Positions 24,829-33,333 of a stretch of DNA of 64,000 nt are shown one piece after another. The stretch lies in assembly GCA_050294475.1 (NCBI GenBank), contig JBNKOE010000001.1, positions 1 through 64,000 on the forward strand. Reading direction: 5' to 3'. Every line of letters begins with the position of its first letter. Within the stretch, counting starts at the first letter, position 1. The translations under genes and the position numbers were made by a program. The notes beneath the pieces are model-generated. The model had not been told where the DNA came from. It saw only the letters and a list, made by a program, of their open reading frames with translations, and made no database searches. This DNA comes from Thalassobellus sp050294475 (GTDB lineage: Bacteria > Bacteroidota > Bacteroidia > Flavobacteriales > Flavobacteriaceae).

Positions 24829-25500
24829 CTATGATGATTTTTTATAAATTCTTATTTCTTTTCTAGAAAATTCGATAACATTTTCTTCTTTTAATTCATT
24901 TAATAGAATGTTTAATGTAGGTCTTGAAGTCCCAATTAAAGAAGCAATATCTTTCTGTGTGTAAGGGTGAAGAATTACTTTGTCTCCTGTTTTTTCACAA
25001 TCGTAACCATAATCTTCACATAACTCATCTAAAAATTCAAGTAAGCGCTTTTTTGTGTCTTTAAATAATAATAACTGTAAACGTCTCTCTAATTTTTTTA
25101 ATTTAAAACCAATTATTTTATATATCTTAAAACTAAATGTTTGATTATCCCTCATTAAACCATGCATGGTTTCTATACTAATAGGACAAATATTAGTGCA
25201 ATTATCAATAGACTGTGCAAATTCTTCTCGTTTAGTTTCTCCAAGAATAGCTGTTTCACCAAACAATTCTCCTCTTGTTAAAATAGCTTTAACTACCTCC
25301 TCTCCTTCTTCACTATAATAACCAATCTTTACTTTTCCTTTTTCAATTAAATAAACTTTGTTAGCTGAATCTTCTTCAAAATAGATATAATCTTTCTTCT
25401 TATAGGCATCAAAATCATGATTAGTCTTATATGCTTTAAATTTATGTGGACAAAGTACTTTAAAAAGATTAACGTCCTCAAAAAACCAAAGTGATTTCAT
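24829..25500 (-). CDS. Crp/Fnr-family transcriptional regulator
   Basis: 223 residues. An N-terminal cyclic-nucleotide-binding-type beta roll (about 25-120, with GKVKIGYYSEEGEE and RGELFGETAIL), a dimerisation helix, and a C-terminal winged helix with the recognition region QKDIASLIGTSRPTLNILLNEL. No Fnr-type iron-sulfur cysteine set is apparent. It probably acts as an activator or repressor of local genes; the lipoprotein gene directly downstream is the obvious candidate. Confidence 0.9.
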   Translation of the reverse strand: MKSLWFFEDVNLFKVLCPHKFKAYKTNHDFDAYKKKDYIYFEEDSANKVYLIEKGKVKIGYYSEEGEEVVKAILTRGELFGETAILGETKREEFAQSIDNCTNICPISIETMHGLMRDNQTFSFKIYKIIGFKLKKLERRLQLLLFKDTKKRLLEFLDELCEDYGYDCEKTGDKVILHPYTQKDIASLIGTSRPTLNILLNELKEENVIEFSRKEIRIYKKSS

Positions 25501-25567
25501 GTTTAATAATTGTATTTGATTAACCTTTTAAAGGTCGTAAAAAATGTAAACAACTTACAAAAAAGCA

Positions 25568-25596
25568 TAAAAAAAGCCTCCTAAATTAGGAGGCTT
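25568..25596 (-). terminator. Terminator of the DUF5606 gene
   Basis: AAGCCTCCT/AGGAGGCTT (25574-25582 with 25588-25596), extendable across the small loop. On the minus strand it is followed by the T-run complementary to the A-run at 25568-25575. It lies 22 nt after the DUF5606 stop. Confidence 0.88.
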
Positions 25597-25617
25597 ATTA
25601 ATATAAAATGGTTATGT

Positions 25618-26043
25618 TTATTCTTCTTCGTTAGAAACAGTTTCTTTTTCTTCCTGAATACCATCTAACAAATTATGCTTTTGTAATAGATTATACCACT
25701 GCAAAACTTTTTTAATATCGCTTGCATATACTCTATCTTCATCATAATCTGGTAAAACATCAAAAAAGTACTCTTCTAATTTATCTTTACTATCTTTAGG
25801 CTTAACAGATGTTTGTTGTCCGTTTTCCTTTTCTTTAATAGTTTCTAAAACTTGTTTTAAAGGCACTTCTTCAGTTAATGTGTAAATAGCAATTTCACTT
25901 AAAACACTAACATTTTGTCTTACACTTATAGAAATACGTTTTTTATCTATTAATGATTCTGCAACAAAACCACCACGTGTTTGAGTTACTAATTTATATA
26001 ATCCTGGTTTTCCACCTATTGCTAATATCTTATCTAAAATCAT
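25618..26043 (-). CDS. DUF5606 domain protein
   Basis: A 141-residue cytoplasmic protein starting MILDKILAIGGKPGLYKLVT, the signature of DUF5606, a Bacteroidota-specific family of unknown function. The N-terminal 75 residues form a small beta-rich domain (FVAESLIDKKRISISVRQNVSVL); the rest is charged and helical, ending in a Glu-rich tail. It follows def and ruvX on the same strand, 57 nt after def, and is closed by a terminator. Confidence 0.85.
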   Translation of the reverse strand: MILDKILAIGGKPGLYKLVTQTRGGFVAESLIDKKRISISVRQNVSVLSEIAIYTLTEEVPLKQVLETIKEKENGQQTSVKPKDSKDKLEEYFFDVLPDYDEDRVYASDIKKVLQWYNLLQKHNLLDGIQEEKETVSNEEE

Positions 26044-26100
26044 AAATTATTTTTTATTGAAAGTCGCAAATATCATGTGTTTATTAATGTCTTGCAAATA

Positions 26101-26691
26101 TTATCTTTTCTTTTTTTGAGCAGGAAAACGCATTCTATAATCTACGTTTATCTTACCTTTTGATATATTACTTAACCTGCCTTTTATTAAACGCTTTTTT
26201 AAAGTAGAAAGTTTATCTGTAAACAATACACCTTCAATATGATCGTACTCGTGCTGAATAACTCTTGCTCTTAAACCATCAAAAGTTTCTTTATGAGCTT
26301 TAAAGTTTTCATCTAGATATTCAATAGTTATTGTAGGCTGTCTAAAAACATCTTCTCTAACATCAGGAATACTTAAACATCCTTCATTAAAAGCCCATTC
26401 ATCGCCTTCTTCTTTAGTTATTTTAGCATTTATAAAAACGCGTTTAAAATCTTTTAAATTATTTTGCTCTTCTTCAGATAGATCTTCGTCTTCAGAAAAA
26501 GGAGTTGTATCTACTAAAAACAAACGTATTGGCAAGCCTATTTGTGGCGCCGCTAAACCCACACCAAAAGCATTATACATGGTTTCGAACATATTCTCTA
26601 AAAGCTCATCGAGTTTAGGATAATCTTTAGAAATATCATCTGCTTTCTTTTTTAAAACGGGGTCTCCGTATGCTACTATTGGTAAAATCAT
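26101..26691 (-). CDS. def: Peptide deformylase
   Basis: Removes the formyl group from nascent N-terminal Met. The 196 residues contain all three motifs: GVGLAAPQIG (43-52), EGCLS (C105) and QHEYDH (H147, H151), the metal ligands and catalytic Glu. The start is placed at 26691 (MILPIVAYGDP); the ATG at 26718 is in frame but lies inside the -7 element at 26716-26723. There is a Glu/Asp-rich insertion around residues 66-76. Confidence 0.96.
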   Translation of the reverse strand: MILPIVAYGDPVLKKKADDISKDYPKLDELLENMFETMYNAFGVGLAAPQIGLPIRLFLVDTTPFSEDEDLSEEEQNNLKDFKRVFINAKITKEEGDEWAFNEGCLSIPDVREDVFRQPTITIEYLDENFKAHKETFDGLRARVIQHEYDHIEGVLFTDKLSTLKKRLIKGRLSNISKGKINVDYRMRFPAQKKKR

Positions 26692-26715
26692 TATTAAGCT
26701 TTGTGTTATTAACTG

Positions 26716-26723
26716 CAAAAATA
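26716..26723 (-). promoter_or_regulatory. def -7 element
   Basis: CAAAAATA on the plus strand is TATTTTTG on the minus strand, 25 nt before the def ATG. It shows that def can be expressed apart from ruvX. Confidence 0.55.
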
Positions 26724-26774
26724 CAATATTTAGATACTGTATTCATGCCTAAAATATACTTTTTAAAATTTCTG

Positions 26775-27185
26775 TTATTTTGAATATAAATAACTCTGAA
26801 GAATAAGTGTTGCACTAATCTCATCAATAAGTGCTTTATTTTTACGTTGATTTTTTTTCAGCCCACTATCAATCATAGTTTGAAATGCCATTTTAGAAGT
26901 AAAACGTTCATCAACTCTTTGGATTGGTATATTAGGAAATTGCTTTTCTAACTTAACTAGAAATGGTAAAATTAATGCCTCACTTTCTGATGCTGAATTA
27001 TCCATTTGTTTAGGCTCTCCAACCAAAAACAATTCTACTTGCTCTTTACTAGTATATTCCTTCAAAAAAACTAATAATTCTTTAGTGTTTACAGTTGTAA
27101 GACCAGAAGCTATAATTTGCAACTCATCTGTTACTGCTATTCCTGTTCTTTTTAAACCATAATCTATTGCTAATATGCGAGCCAT
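26775..27185 (-). CDS. ruvX: Putative pre-16S rRNA nuclease / Holliday junction resolvase-like YqgF
   Basis: A 136-residue RNase-H-fold protein starting ARILAIDYGLKRTGIAVTD with the first catalytic Asp, then FLVGEPKQMD, the PIQRVDERFTS motif with Asp and Glu, and the closing helix with KKNQRKNKALIDEISATLIL. YqgF/RuvX matures 16S rRNA ends in E. coli. It is the first gene of the ruvX-def-DUF5606 run and has its own -7 element 15 nt upstream. Confidence 0.93.
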   Translation of the reverse strand: MARILAIDYGLKRTGIAVTDELQIIASGLTTVNTKELLVFLKEYTSKEQVELFLVGEPKQMDNSASESEALILPFLVKLEKQFPNIPIQRVDERFTSKMAFQTMIDSGLKKNQRKNKALIDEISATLILQSYLYSK

Positions 27186-27199
27186 ATATAAAATTTAAG

Positions 27200-27207
27200 C
27201 AAAAATA
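27200..27207 (-). promoter_or_regulatory. ruvX -7 element
   Basis: CAAAAATA on the plus strand (TATTTTTG on the minus strand), only 15 nt before the ruvX ATG, giving a leader of a few nucleotides. Confidence 0.55.
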
Positions 27208-27215
27208 ATGTATTA

Positions 27216-27252
27216 AAATAAAAAAGACCGTCTTTTTAAGACAGCCTTTTCA
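27216..27252 (-). terminator. Imperfect terminator of the small exported protein gene
   Basis: AAAAGACCGTCTT and AAGACAGCCTTTT form a 13-bp stem with two internal mismatches. An A-run on the left supplies the T-run for minus-strand transcripts ending the gene at 27299-27616. Confidence 0.55.
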
Positions 27253-27298
27253 ATAGTTTAACCTTTATTATTAATATCTGAATATGATTTTTTTTAAA

Positions 27299-27616
27299 TT
27301 AAGCACTAATAGCTTTATTTATTTTTGGAAATACTAAATTAATATTATCTACTTTTCTTTCTCTGTTAAAGAAGATTCTAATATCACTACTGCTACGCGC
27401 AATAGACTTCTTTAATTTAGAACCATCAATTAATAATACTTCATTCTCATTATTTTCTTGAGTAGATTTTTCAACAGTTACAATAACTTGCTTATCGTTA
27501 TTAGAAACAAATACAGTATCATTAGTTTCAACTTTAACAAGTTCTAAAGTACTTTGTGCTTGTACAAAAGAAAAAGAAAATAATAAAATGAATAATATGT
27601 AAAAGTTTATTTTCAT
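27299..27616 (-). CDS. Small exported protein of unknown function
   Basis: 105 residues with a signal peptide (MKINFYILFILLFSFSFVQAQ) and a short beta-rich mature part containing ETNDTVFVSNNDKQVIVTVE and VLLIDGSKLKKSIARSSSDI. I do not recognise the family. It has its own promoter and an imperfect terminator, so it is a separate transcription unit beside ruvX. The signal peptide suggests the periplasm. Confidence 0.65.
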   Translation of the reverse strand: MKINFYILFILLFSFSFVQAQSTLELVKVETNDTVFVSNNDKQVIVTVEKSTQENNENEVLLIDGSKLKKSIARSSSDIRIFFNRERKVDNINLVFPKINKAISA

Positions 27617-27789
27617 CTGTTTATCATTGTTTGATAGTTCAAATATATATCTAGACTAAGTGTTGTGCACAAAAAATTAGTTGTAACTCTTCGAATTTTC
27701 GATTAGTAGTGGAGTGACAAATTTTTATCGATAAACAGATGAAGCGTCTAAAAATTTCGATAAAAAACCCAACTATTTACATTTCACCC

Positions 27790-27815
27790 TTAACCTTATT
27801 AGAAAATAAGGTTAA
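27790..27815. repeat. Perfect hairpin without T-run
   Basis: TTAACCTTATT/AATAAGGTTAA (27790-27800 with 27805-27815) and a 4-nt loop AGAA. No T-run follows on either strand, so it is not a typical terminator. It may be an operator or RNA element. Confidence 0.5.
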
Positions 27816-27920
27816 AAGCATCTTTCAACCCATAAAAAACAAATAAAAATTAATCATTACACGCCTACAATCTATCTGATTATTATATCTAATTCATTCC
27901 CATTTTTAAATGATACCTAT

Positions 27921-27928
27921 TATATTTG
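27921..27928 (+). promoter_or_regulatory. dapD -7 element
   Basis: TATATTTG, exact consensus, 18 nt before the dapD ATG at 27947. It contains an in-frame TTG (27926-27928) that therefore cannot be the start codon. Confidence 0.7.
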
Positions 27929-27946
27929 TCAAAAATTAAATTACAA

Positions 27947-28762
27947 ATGACTGAATTAAGAAATATTATAGAACAAGCTTGGGAAAACAGAGCCCTTTTG
28001 AAAGAAGAAAAAACAACAAATGCCATTCGTAAAGTTGTTGATTTATTAGATAAAGGAGAGTTAAGAGTAGCAGAACCAACTAATAATGGTTGGCAAGTTA
28101 ATGAATGGGTAAAAAAAGGTGTTGTATTATATTTTCCAATTCAAACAATGGAAACCATTGAAGTTGGACCTTTTGAATTTCATGATAAAATTCCATTAAA
28201 AACAGGATACAAAGAAAAAGGTATTAGAGTAGTACCACATGCTGTTGCAAGACATGGTGCATATATTTCTCCAGGTACTATATTAATGCCTAGTTATGTA
28301 AATATTGGTGCCTATGTAGATGAAGGTACTATGGTTGACACTTGGGCAACTGTTGGTAGTTGTGCGCAAATTGGTAAAAATGTACATTTATCTGGTGGTG
28401 TTGGTATTGGTGGAGTTTTAGAACCTTTACAAGCTGCTCCTGTAATTATAGAAGATAATGTTTTTGTTGGTTCTCGTTGTATCGTTGTTGAAGGTGTACA
28501 TGTAGAAACTGAAGCCGTATTAGGCGCAAATGTTGTTTTAACAATGAGCACTAAAATTATTGATGTAACTGGAGATGAGCCTATAGAAATGAAAGGTCGT
28601 GTTCCTGCACGTTCTGTAGTTATTCCTGGAAGTTATACTAAAAAGTTTGCTGCTGGAGAGTTTCAAGTTCCATGTGCTTTAATTATTGGAAAACGTAAAG
28701 AAAGTACCGATAAAAAAACTTCATTAAATGATGCGCTTCGTGAAAACGATGTGGCTGTTTAG
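27947..28762 (+). CDS. dapD: 2,3,4,5-tetrahydropyridine-2,6-dicarboxylate N-succinyltransferase
   Basis: Succinylates tetrahydrodipicolinate in the lysine/diaminopimelate pathway, needed for peptidoglycan. The 271 residues match DapD: an N-terminal helical part (TELRNIIEQAWENRALL), the RVVPHAVARHGAYI segment, and a left-handed beta helix of hexapeptide repeats (VNIGAYVDEGTMVDTWATVG, then GVGIGGVLEP). The start is set by the promoter position. lysA, the last step of the same pathway, is at 53.9 kb. Confidence 0.97.
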   Translation: MTELRNIIEQAWENRALLKEEKTTNAIRKVVDLLDKGELRVAEPTNNGWQVNEWVKKGVVLYFPIQTMETIEVGPFEFHDKIPLKTGYKEKGIRVVPHAVARHGAYISPGTILMPSYVNIGAYVDEGTMVDTWATVGSCAQIGKNVHLSGGVGIGGVLEPLQAAPVIIEDNVFVGSRCIVVEGVHVETEAVLGANVVLTMSTKIIDVTGDEPIEMKGRVPARSVVIPGSYTKKFAAGEFQVPCALIIGKRKESTDKKTSLNDALRENDVAV

Positions 28763-28826
28763 TTTAAAATTCTAGATTACTTAACAATATTAAAACACAA
28801 ACATCTTTAAATGTTTCAATAGGTGT

Positions 28827-30698
28827 ATGAAAAATTATATTACCAGTTTAAAACTGTTTTTTAAACGCTTTTTTTTAGTTCTTTTTATTTATCAATTATG
28901 CCGATTGTTGTTTTTACTATTTAATAAAGACTCATTTAATGATTTAACGTTTAAAACCTTTTTAGGTGGATTATATTTTGATATATCTGCAATTGCATAC
29001 ATTAATATTGTTTTTGCTATACTACATTTTTTGCCTGGAAAATTAAAATTTAAATCTGGGTTTCAAAAGGCTTTAAAAATAGCTTTTTTTACTATAAACT
29101 TAATTTTTATCTTAACTAATTTTGTTGATTTTGAATACTATAAATTTACAGGAAGAAGAAGTTCGTTTGGAATGATAACTGCTTCTGGAATGGAAAATGA
29201 AATTGGTGGTCTTATTTCATCCTTTTTAGTTGAATTTTGGTTTTTGCCAGTAAGTGCAGTGGTATTAGCTATTTTATTTTGGAAAGCCATTCCTAATTTA
29301 AAACCTTCGCTTTTAGATAAAAACCCCACAAAATTAGCGCTTACAAAACAGTTTGGTCTTTTCCTTCTAATAATTGGGGTTATGATTGTACTTGGTCGCG
29401 GTGGGTTTCAAAAAAAACCATTAAAAATAGTTAATGCTGCAAGTTTTGGTTCAATCAATAATTCTGCTTTAGTCTTAAATACGCCTTTTTGTATTTTAAA
29501 AACTATAGGTAAAAAGGAAACTTTAAAATCTCCTAAATTTTACAACAAACAAGAACTAAACTCTATTTTTAATCCTATTTTAGAAATAAATTCTAATGAA
29601 AATCCTATAAAAAAGAATGTTGTTATAATTATTCTTGAAAGTTTTGGAAGAGAAAACATCCAACGAGGACAAACTCCTTTTTTAGATTCACTAATAACCA
29701 AATCACTCTTTTTTGAAAATGCTTTTGCCAATGGAAAACTATCTATTGATGCTGTACCCTCTACATTATCAAGTATTCCTAGCTTAATGAGTTCCTCATT
29801 GATAACCTCAAGCTATTCCGTTAACGACGTTTATGGCTTGCCAAAAATTTTAAAAGACAATGGTTATTACACATCTTTTTTTCATGGGGCGTTTAATGGA
29901 AGTCAAAATTTTGACCAATATTGTAAAGTGGCTGGTTTTGACGCTTATTACGGTAAAGATGAATATGAGGGTCCAGAAGCTTTTGATGGAAAATGGGGGA
30001 TTTTTGACGAAGAATTTTTTCAGTTCTACAGCAAAAAATTATCTACTTTCAAACAACCTTTCTTTTCTTCTATCTTTAGCATTTCATCACATAACCCTTA
30101 TCTCATTCCAAAAAAATATAAGGGTAAATTTCCTAAAGGAACTACAAAAATTCAGGAAAGTATAGCTTACTCTGACTATGCTCTAAAACAATTTTTCAAC
30201 ACTGCTAAAAAACAAGACTGGTATAAAAACACCTTATTTGTACTAACAGCCGACCATACATCTGCTGAACCAACAGAAAATAAGTATAAGACTAATGTTG
30301 GAAAATTCAGGATTCCTATTTTGTTTTTTGAGCCAGAAAACTCAAATTTCAAGGGGGTTATCTATAAAAATATGCAGCAAATAGATGTCATGCCTTCCAT
30401 TTTAGATATGTTACGCATAAAGTCGAAAGTGGTTACTTTTGGCAAACCGTATCAATCTGATAAAGATTTTGTAGTGTACCATTTAGACAACATTTACCAT
30501 TATATAAATGGTGATTATTACATGGCTTTTGATGGCAAAAAAGCCTTGGCTTTATATAACTTTAAGAACGATGAATTATTAAAGACCAATTTACTTAAAC
30601 AGAATACTGTTTTAGCTAAAAAAATGGAGCGTTTTATTAAAGCATACGTACAATCGTTTAATGAACGAATTATAAACAATCAATTAACGGTTCATTAA
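28827..30698 (+). CDS. LTA synthase family sulfatase-like membrane enzyme
   Basis: 623 residues. Five hydrophobic segments in the first 190 residues anchor a periplasmic alkaline-phosphatase/sulfatase domain: NVVIIILESFGRENI (metal-binding Glu), NGKLSIDAVPSTLSSIPSL (nucleophile region), FFHGAFNGSQNFDQY, SSHNPY and VLTADHTS. These enzymes transfer phosphoglycerol or phosphoethanolamine to glycans or lipids. Flavobacteria have no lipoteichoic acid, so an envelope glycan or lipid A substrate is more likely. It lies 64 nt after dapD and leads a glycan gene region; it overlaps the opposite glycosyltransferase by 15 nt. Confidence 0.88.
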   Translation: MKNYITSLKLFFKRFFLVLFIYQLCRLLFLLFNKDSFNDLTFKTFLGGLYFDISAIAYINIVFAILHFLPGKLKFKSGFQKALKIAFFTINLIFILTNFVDFEYYKFTGRRSSFGMITASGMENEIGGLISSFLVEFWFLPVSAVVLAILFWKAIPNLKPSLLDKNPTKLALTKQFGLFLLIIGVMIVLGRGGFQKKPLKIVNAASFGSINNSALVLNTPFCILKTIGKKETLKSPKFYNKQELNSIFNPILEINSNENPIKKNVVIIILESFGRENIQRGQTPFLDSLITKSLFFENAFANGKLSIDAVPSTLSSIPSLMSSSLITSSYSVNDVYGLPKILKDNGYYTSFFHGAFNGSQNFDQYCKVAGFDAYYGKDEYEGPEAFDGKWGIFDEEFFQFYSKKLSTFKQPFFSSIFSISSHNPYLIPKKYKGKFPKGTTKIQESIAYSDYALKQFFNTAKKQDWYKNTLFVLTADHTSAEPTENKYKTNVGKFRIPILFFEPENSNFKGVIYKNMQQIDVMPSILDMLRIKSKVVTFGKPYQSDKDFVVYHLDNIYHYINGDYYMAFDGKKALALYNFKNDELLKTNLLKQNTVLAKKMERFIKAYVQSFNERIINNQLTVH

Positions 30699-31445
30699 TT
30701 TTTCTTGACGTTGTAATTTTAATAATTTAGCATACTTCATATAAGAAAAAAAAGCTTGAATTAAAGCAATTGTAATACCATCTAAACCATTAAAAACACC
30801 TCTTTTAAAAAAATAGCATCTTAAAAATGCTACCGTTCCATTTAAAATAGGTTTGAAACCTGTAATACGTTTTCCCTGATTAAAAAGTTGATTAGCATGC
30901 CATGTAGAATATTGATTCTTTTTAGCAATAATCTGTTCAATTGAATCCCATCCGTAATGCAAAATATGAACCGCCATTTTTTTTTCTTTGGTAGTCTCTA
31001 TTTTTTGATGCACCTTAGAGCTTGATGGTGTTGCTGTTTGCTTATTAAAAAAACGAACTTTACTATCTGGATACCATCCAGAAAAATCTATTAATTCATC
31101 TGCTAAATAATTTTTTACTCGGAATGAAAACGCATCAAAATCTCCTTCTAGATATTTCCTTTCCTTAATAAATTTTTCAGCATCAACATCTAAAAATTCA
31201 TCAGCATCGAGATTTAATATCCAATCATTTTTACAAAATTGCAATCCATGTTTTCGCTGAGGCCCATCACCTAAAAAAGCTTGGGAAATAACTTTAGCTC
31301 CTTTACTTTTTGCTATTTCTACAGTGTTATCTTTACTAAACGAATCTACAACAACAACTTCGTCACAAACCTTAAATAAGGCATCAATATTTTTTCCAAT
31401 ATTTTTTTCTTCGTTATAGGTTATCACCAATCCACTAATAGCCAT
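30684..31445 (-). CDS. Family 2 glycosyltransferase (WaaE/KdtX-like)
   Basis: 253 residues with the GT-A start SGLVITYNEEKNIGKNIDAL, the nucleotide-sugar motif LNLDADEFLD (DxD-type), and the C-terminal part AFLRCYFFKRGVFNGLDGIT typical of the LPS-core WaaE group. It probably adds a hexose to LPS core on the cytoplasmic face. It is a paralogue of the glycosyltransferase at 32566, but on the opposite strand. Its end overlaps the LTA-synthase-like gene. Confidence 0.87.
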   Translation of the reverse strand: MAISGLVITYNEEKNIGKNIDALFKVCDEVVVVDSFSKDNTVEIAKSKGAKVISQAFLGDGPQRKHGLQFCKNDWILNLDADEFLDVDAEKFIKERKYLEGDFDAFSFRVKNYLADELIDFSGWYPDSKVRFFNKQTATPSSSKVHQKIETTKEKKMAVHILHYGWDSIEQIIAKKNQYSTWHANQLFNQGKRITGFKPILNGTVAFLRCYFFKRGVFNGLDGITIALIQAFFSYMKYAKLLKLQRQEKLMNR

Positions 31446-31579
31446 CGTAAATTTCTATTTATTGGAAGTAAAAATATAACTTTTAAACTAATTTTATTAT
31501 AATAGTTAAGACATCTTTAAATACTTCGTATTTTAGCTCAATAAATTAATTTTATTTCTTTAAAAAAGAGTTTGTCTTT

Positions 31580-32536
31580 ATGAAAAAGGTTTTGATTATT
31601 GCCCCAGAATACATGGGCTATATGGAAAAAGTTGCTGATGAACTTAGAAAACACAAAAACATAGACCTTACAGATATTCATATACCTTCATATAAATACA
31701 CTAGTTTATCAACAAAAATCAAGAATTTTTTTTTGAAGAAACTGGCAAAAGATGTTAAGTTTACCTACCGAGAAAATTATATAAAAAAAATTATCAGCAA
31801 CAAAACATTTGATCTTATTTTAATAATTCGCCCCGATATGTTTTCTCTAAAAACATTAAAGGAATTAAAAACCAAAACTCCTCTTTTTAAAACCTATTTT
31901 TACGATGGTATTAAACGTTATCCTAGAAAATTGAAAACTCTGAAGTTTTTTAATGAGATTTATAGTTTTGAACCTAACGATTGTAAAAAATATGGCTTTA
32001 TTCCTATTACAAACTTTATATATGAAGAAGCTCCCATAAATCTGGAAACCAAGAACTTAAAATATTTCATTTTTAATATTAGTAGTTATGATAGAAAACG
32101 ATTTCCAATCCTTTTAAAAATAGCGTCTGTTTTAAAAGATCAAAAAAAGAATTTTAAAATCATTGTAAAAACCAATAAAAAAGTAGAAACTAATAATTTA
32201 ATTGATATCATTAAAAAAACGATGACTTTTGAAGATATAAAACTGCTTTTAAAAGAAACTATATGCATGCTTGATTTAGGTCAAATACACAAACATAGAG
32301 GACTTACTTTTAGAATATTTGAAGCTATGGGACTCCATAAAAAGATAATAACAAACAATCCAGATATTGTAAATTATGATTTTTACGACCCACAAAATAT
32401 CTTAGTTATTAATGAAAATAAAATTAATATTCCCGATTCTTTTTTACAATCAAGTTACAATCCAATTCCTATCGCTATTTATAAAAAGTATACATTAGAT
32501 AATTGGGTAAAAACAGTTTTTAAAGAACTTTTTTAA
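31580..32536 (+). CDS. Putative glycosyltransferase of the envelope glycan cluster
   Basis: 318 residues, no signal peptide. It starts with a Rossmann-like strand (KKVLIIAPEYMGYMEKVADEL), has a middle section DLILIIRPDMFSLKTLKEL, and ends with a GT-B-like phrase HKHRGLTFRIFEAMGLHKKIITNNPD that resembles the nucleotide-sugar site of capsule/LPS glycosyltransferases. The family is not certain. It is 29 nt before a family 2 glycosyltransferase gene on the same strand, so the two are likely co-expressed. Confidence 0.6.
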   Translation: MKKVLIIAPEYMGYMEKVADELRKHKNIDLTDIHIPSYKYTSLSTKIKNFFLKKLAKDVKFTYRENYIKKIISNKTFDLILIIRPDMFSLKTLKELKTKTPLFKTYFYDGIKRYPRKLKTLKFFNEIYSFEPNDCKKYGFIPITNFIYEEAPINLETKNLKYFIFNISSYDRKRFPILLKIASVLKDQKKNFKIIVKTNKKVETNNLIDIIKKTMTFEDIKLLLKETICMLDLGQIHKHRGLTFRIFEAMGLHKKIITNNPDIVNYDFYDPQNILVINENKINIPDSFLQSSYNPIPIAIYKKYTLDNWVKTVFKELF

Positions 32537-32565
32537 ATAAAGATACTTTAATTTAAAGAGAAGAA

Positions 32566-33333
32566 ATGATTAAACTTTCCGTGCTTCTAATAACCTACAA
32601 TGAAGTTAACCATATTGAAGAGGTTATAAAAAATGTGGATTTTGCCGATGAAATTATTGTGGTAGATTCTTTTAGTACAGATGGTACACTAGAAAAGTTA
32701 TCCCAATTCAAAAATGTAAAAACCATTTGCAGGAAGTTTACAAATTTTACCGAACAAAGAAATTTTGCCATAGAACACGCTAATTTTGATTGGATTTTAT
32801 TTATTGATGCCGATGAAAGGATTCCGTTAAAACTTAAAAACGAAATTTTTAATGTTATAAATAACAATCAAGATATAGCAGGATATATGTTTAAACGCAT
32901 TTATTTTTTTAAAAAGAAACGCATTAGATTTAGTGGCTTTCAAACAGATACAACTTACCGATTATTTCAAAATGGAAAAGTAAAATATATTGAAAATAAA
33001 TTAGTTCATGAAATGCCCGAAATAAATGGTAAAAGTGCCATTTTAAAAAACAACATGCTACATTATTGTTTTGACAGTTATCAACATTATAAAAATAAAA
33101 TGGAGCATTACGCTAAGTTAAAAGCATTAGAACTCCATAAAAAAGGAAAAAAAGCTAATATTTTACATTTGATTTTCAGACCATTTTATAAATTTATACT
33201 AAATTATTTTATGAGACTGGGAATATTAGATGGCAAAGAAGGCCTTCAAATTTGCTATTTAAGTGCCTATGGTGTTTACTTTAGATACATGGAATTACAA
33301 AGATTAAATAACCTAAGACTTCCAAAACTTTAA
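32566..33333 (+). CDS. Family 2 glycosyltransferase (WaaE/KdtX-like paralogue)
   Basis: 255 residues: LSVLLITYNEVNHIEEVI, then EIIVVDSFSTDGT, the DxD-type LFIDADERIP, and the C-terminal YFMRLGILDGKEGLQICYLSA. Same architecture as the gene at 30684. Probably another LPS-core sugar transferase. Its last 21 nt overlap the end of the opposite lipopolysaccharide-kinase-like gene. Confidence 0.87.
   Translation: MIKLSVLLITYNEVNHIEEVIKNVDFADEIIVVDSFSTDGTLEKLSQFKNVKTICRKFTNFTEQRNFAIEHANFDWILFIDADERIPLKLKNEIFNVINNNQDIAGYMFKRIYFFKKKRIRFSGFQTDTTYRLFQNGKVKYIENKLVHEMPEINGKSAILKNNMLHYCFDSYQHYKNKMEHYAKLKALELHKKGKKANILHLIFRPFYKFILNYFMRLGILDGKEGLQICYLSAYGVYFRYMELQRLNNLRLPKL

Larger units (their letters stand above)
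27617..27946. other. Long intergenic region between the small exported protein and dapD
   Basis: 330 nt without a gene. It holds the minus-strand -7 element CAAATATA (27640-27647), a palindromic TTTATCGATAAA, an 11-bp hairpin at 27790-27815, and the dapD -7 element TATATTTG (27921-27928). I see no open frame of note. Confidence 0.6.
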
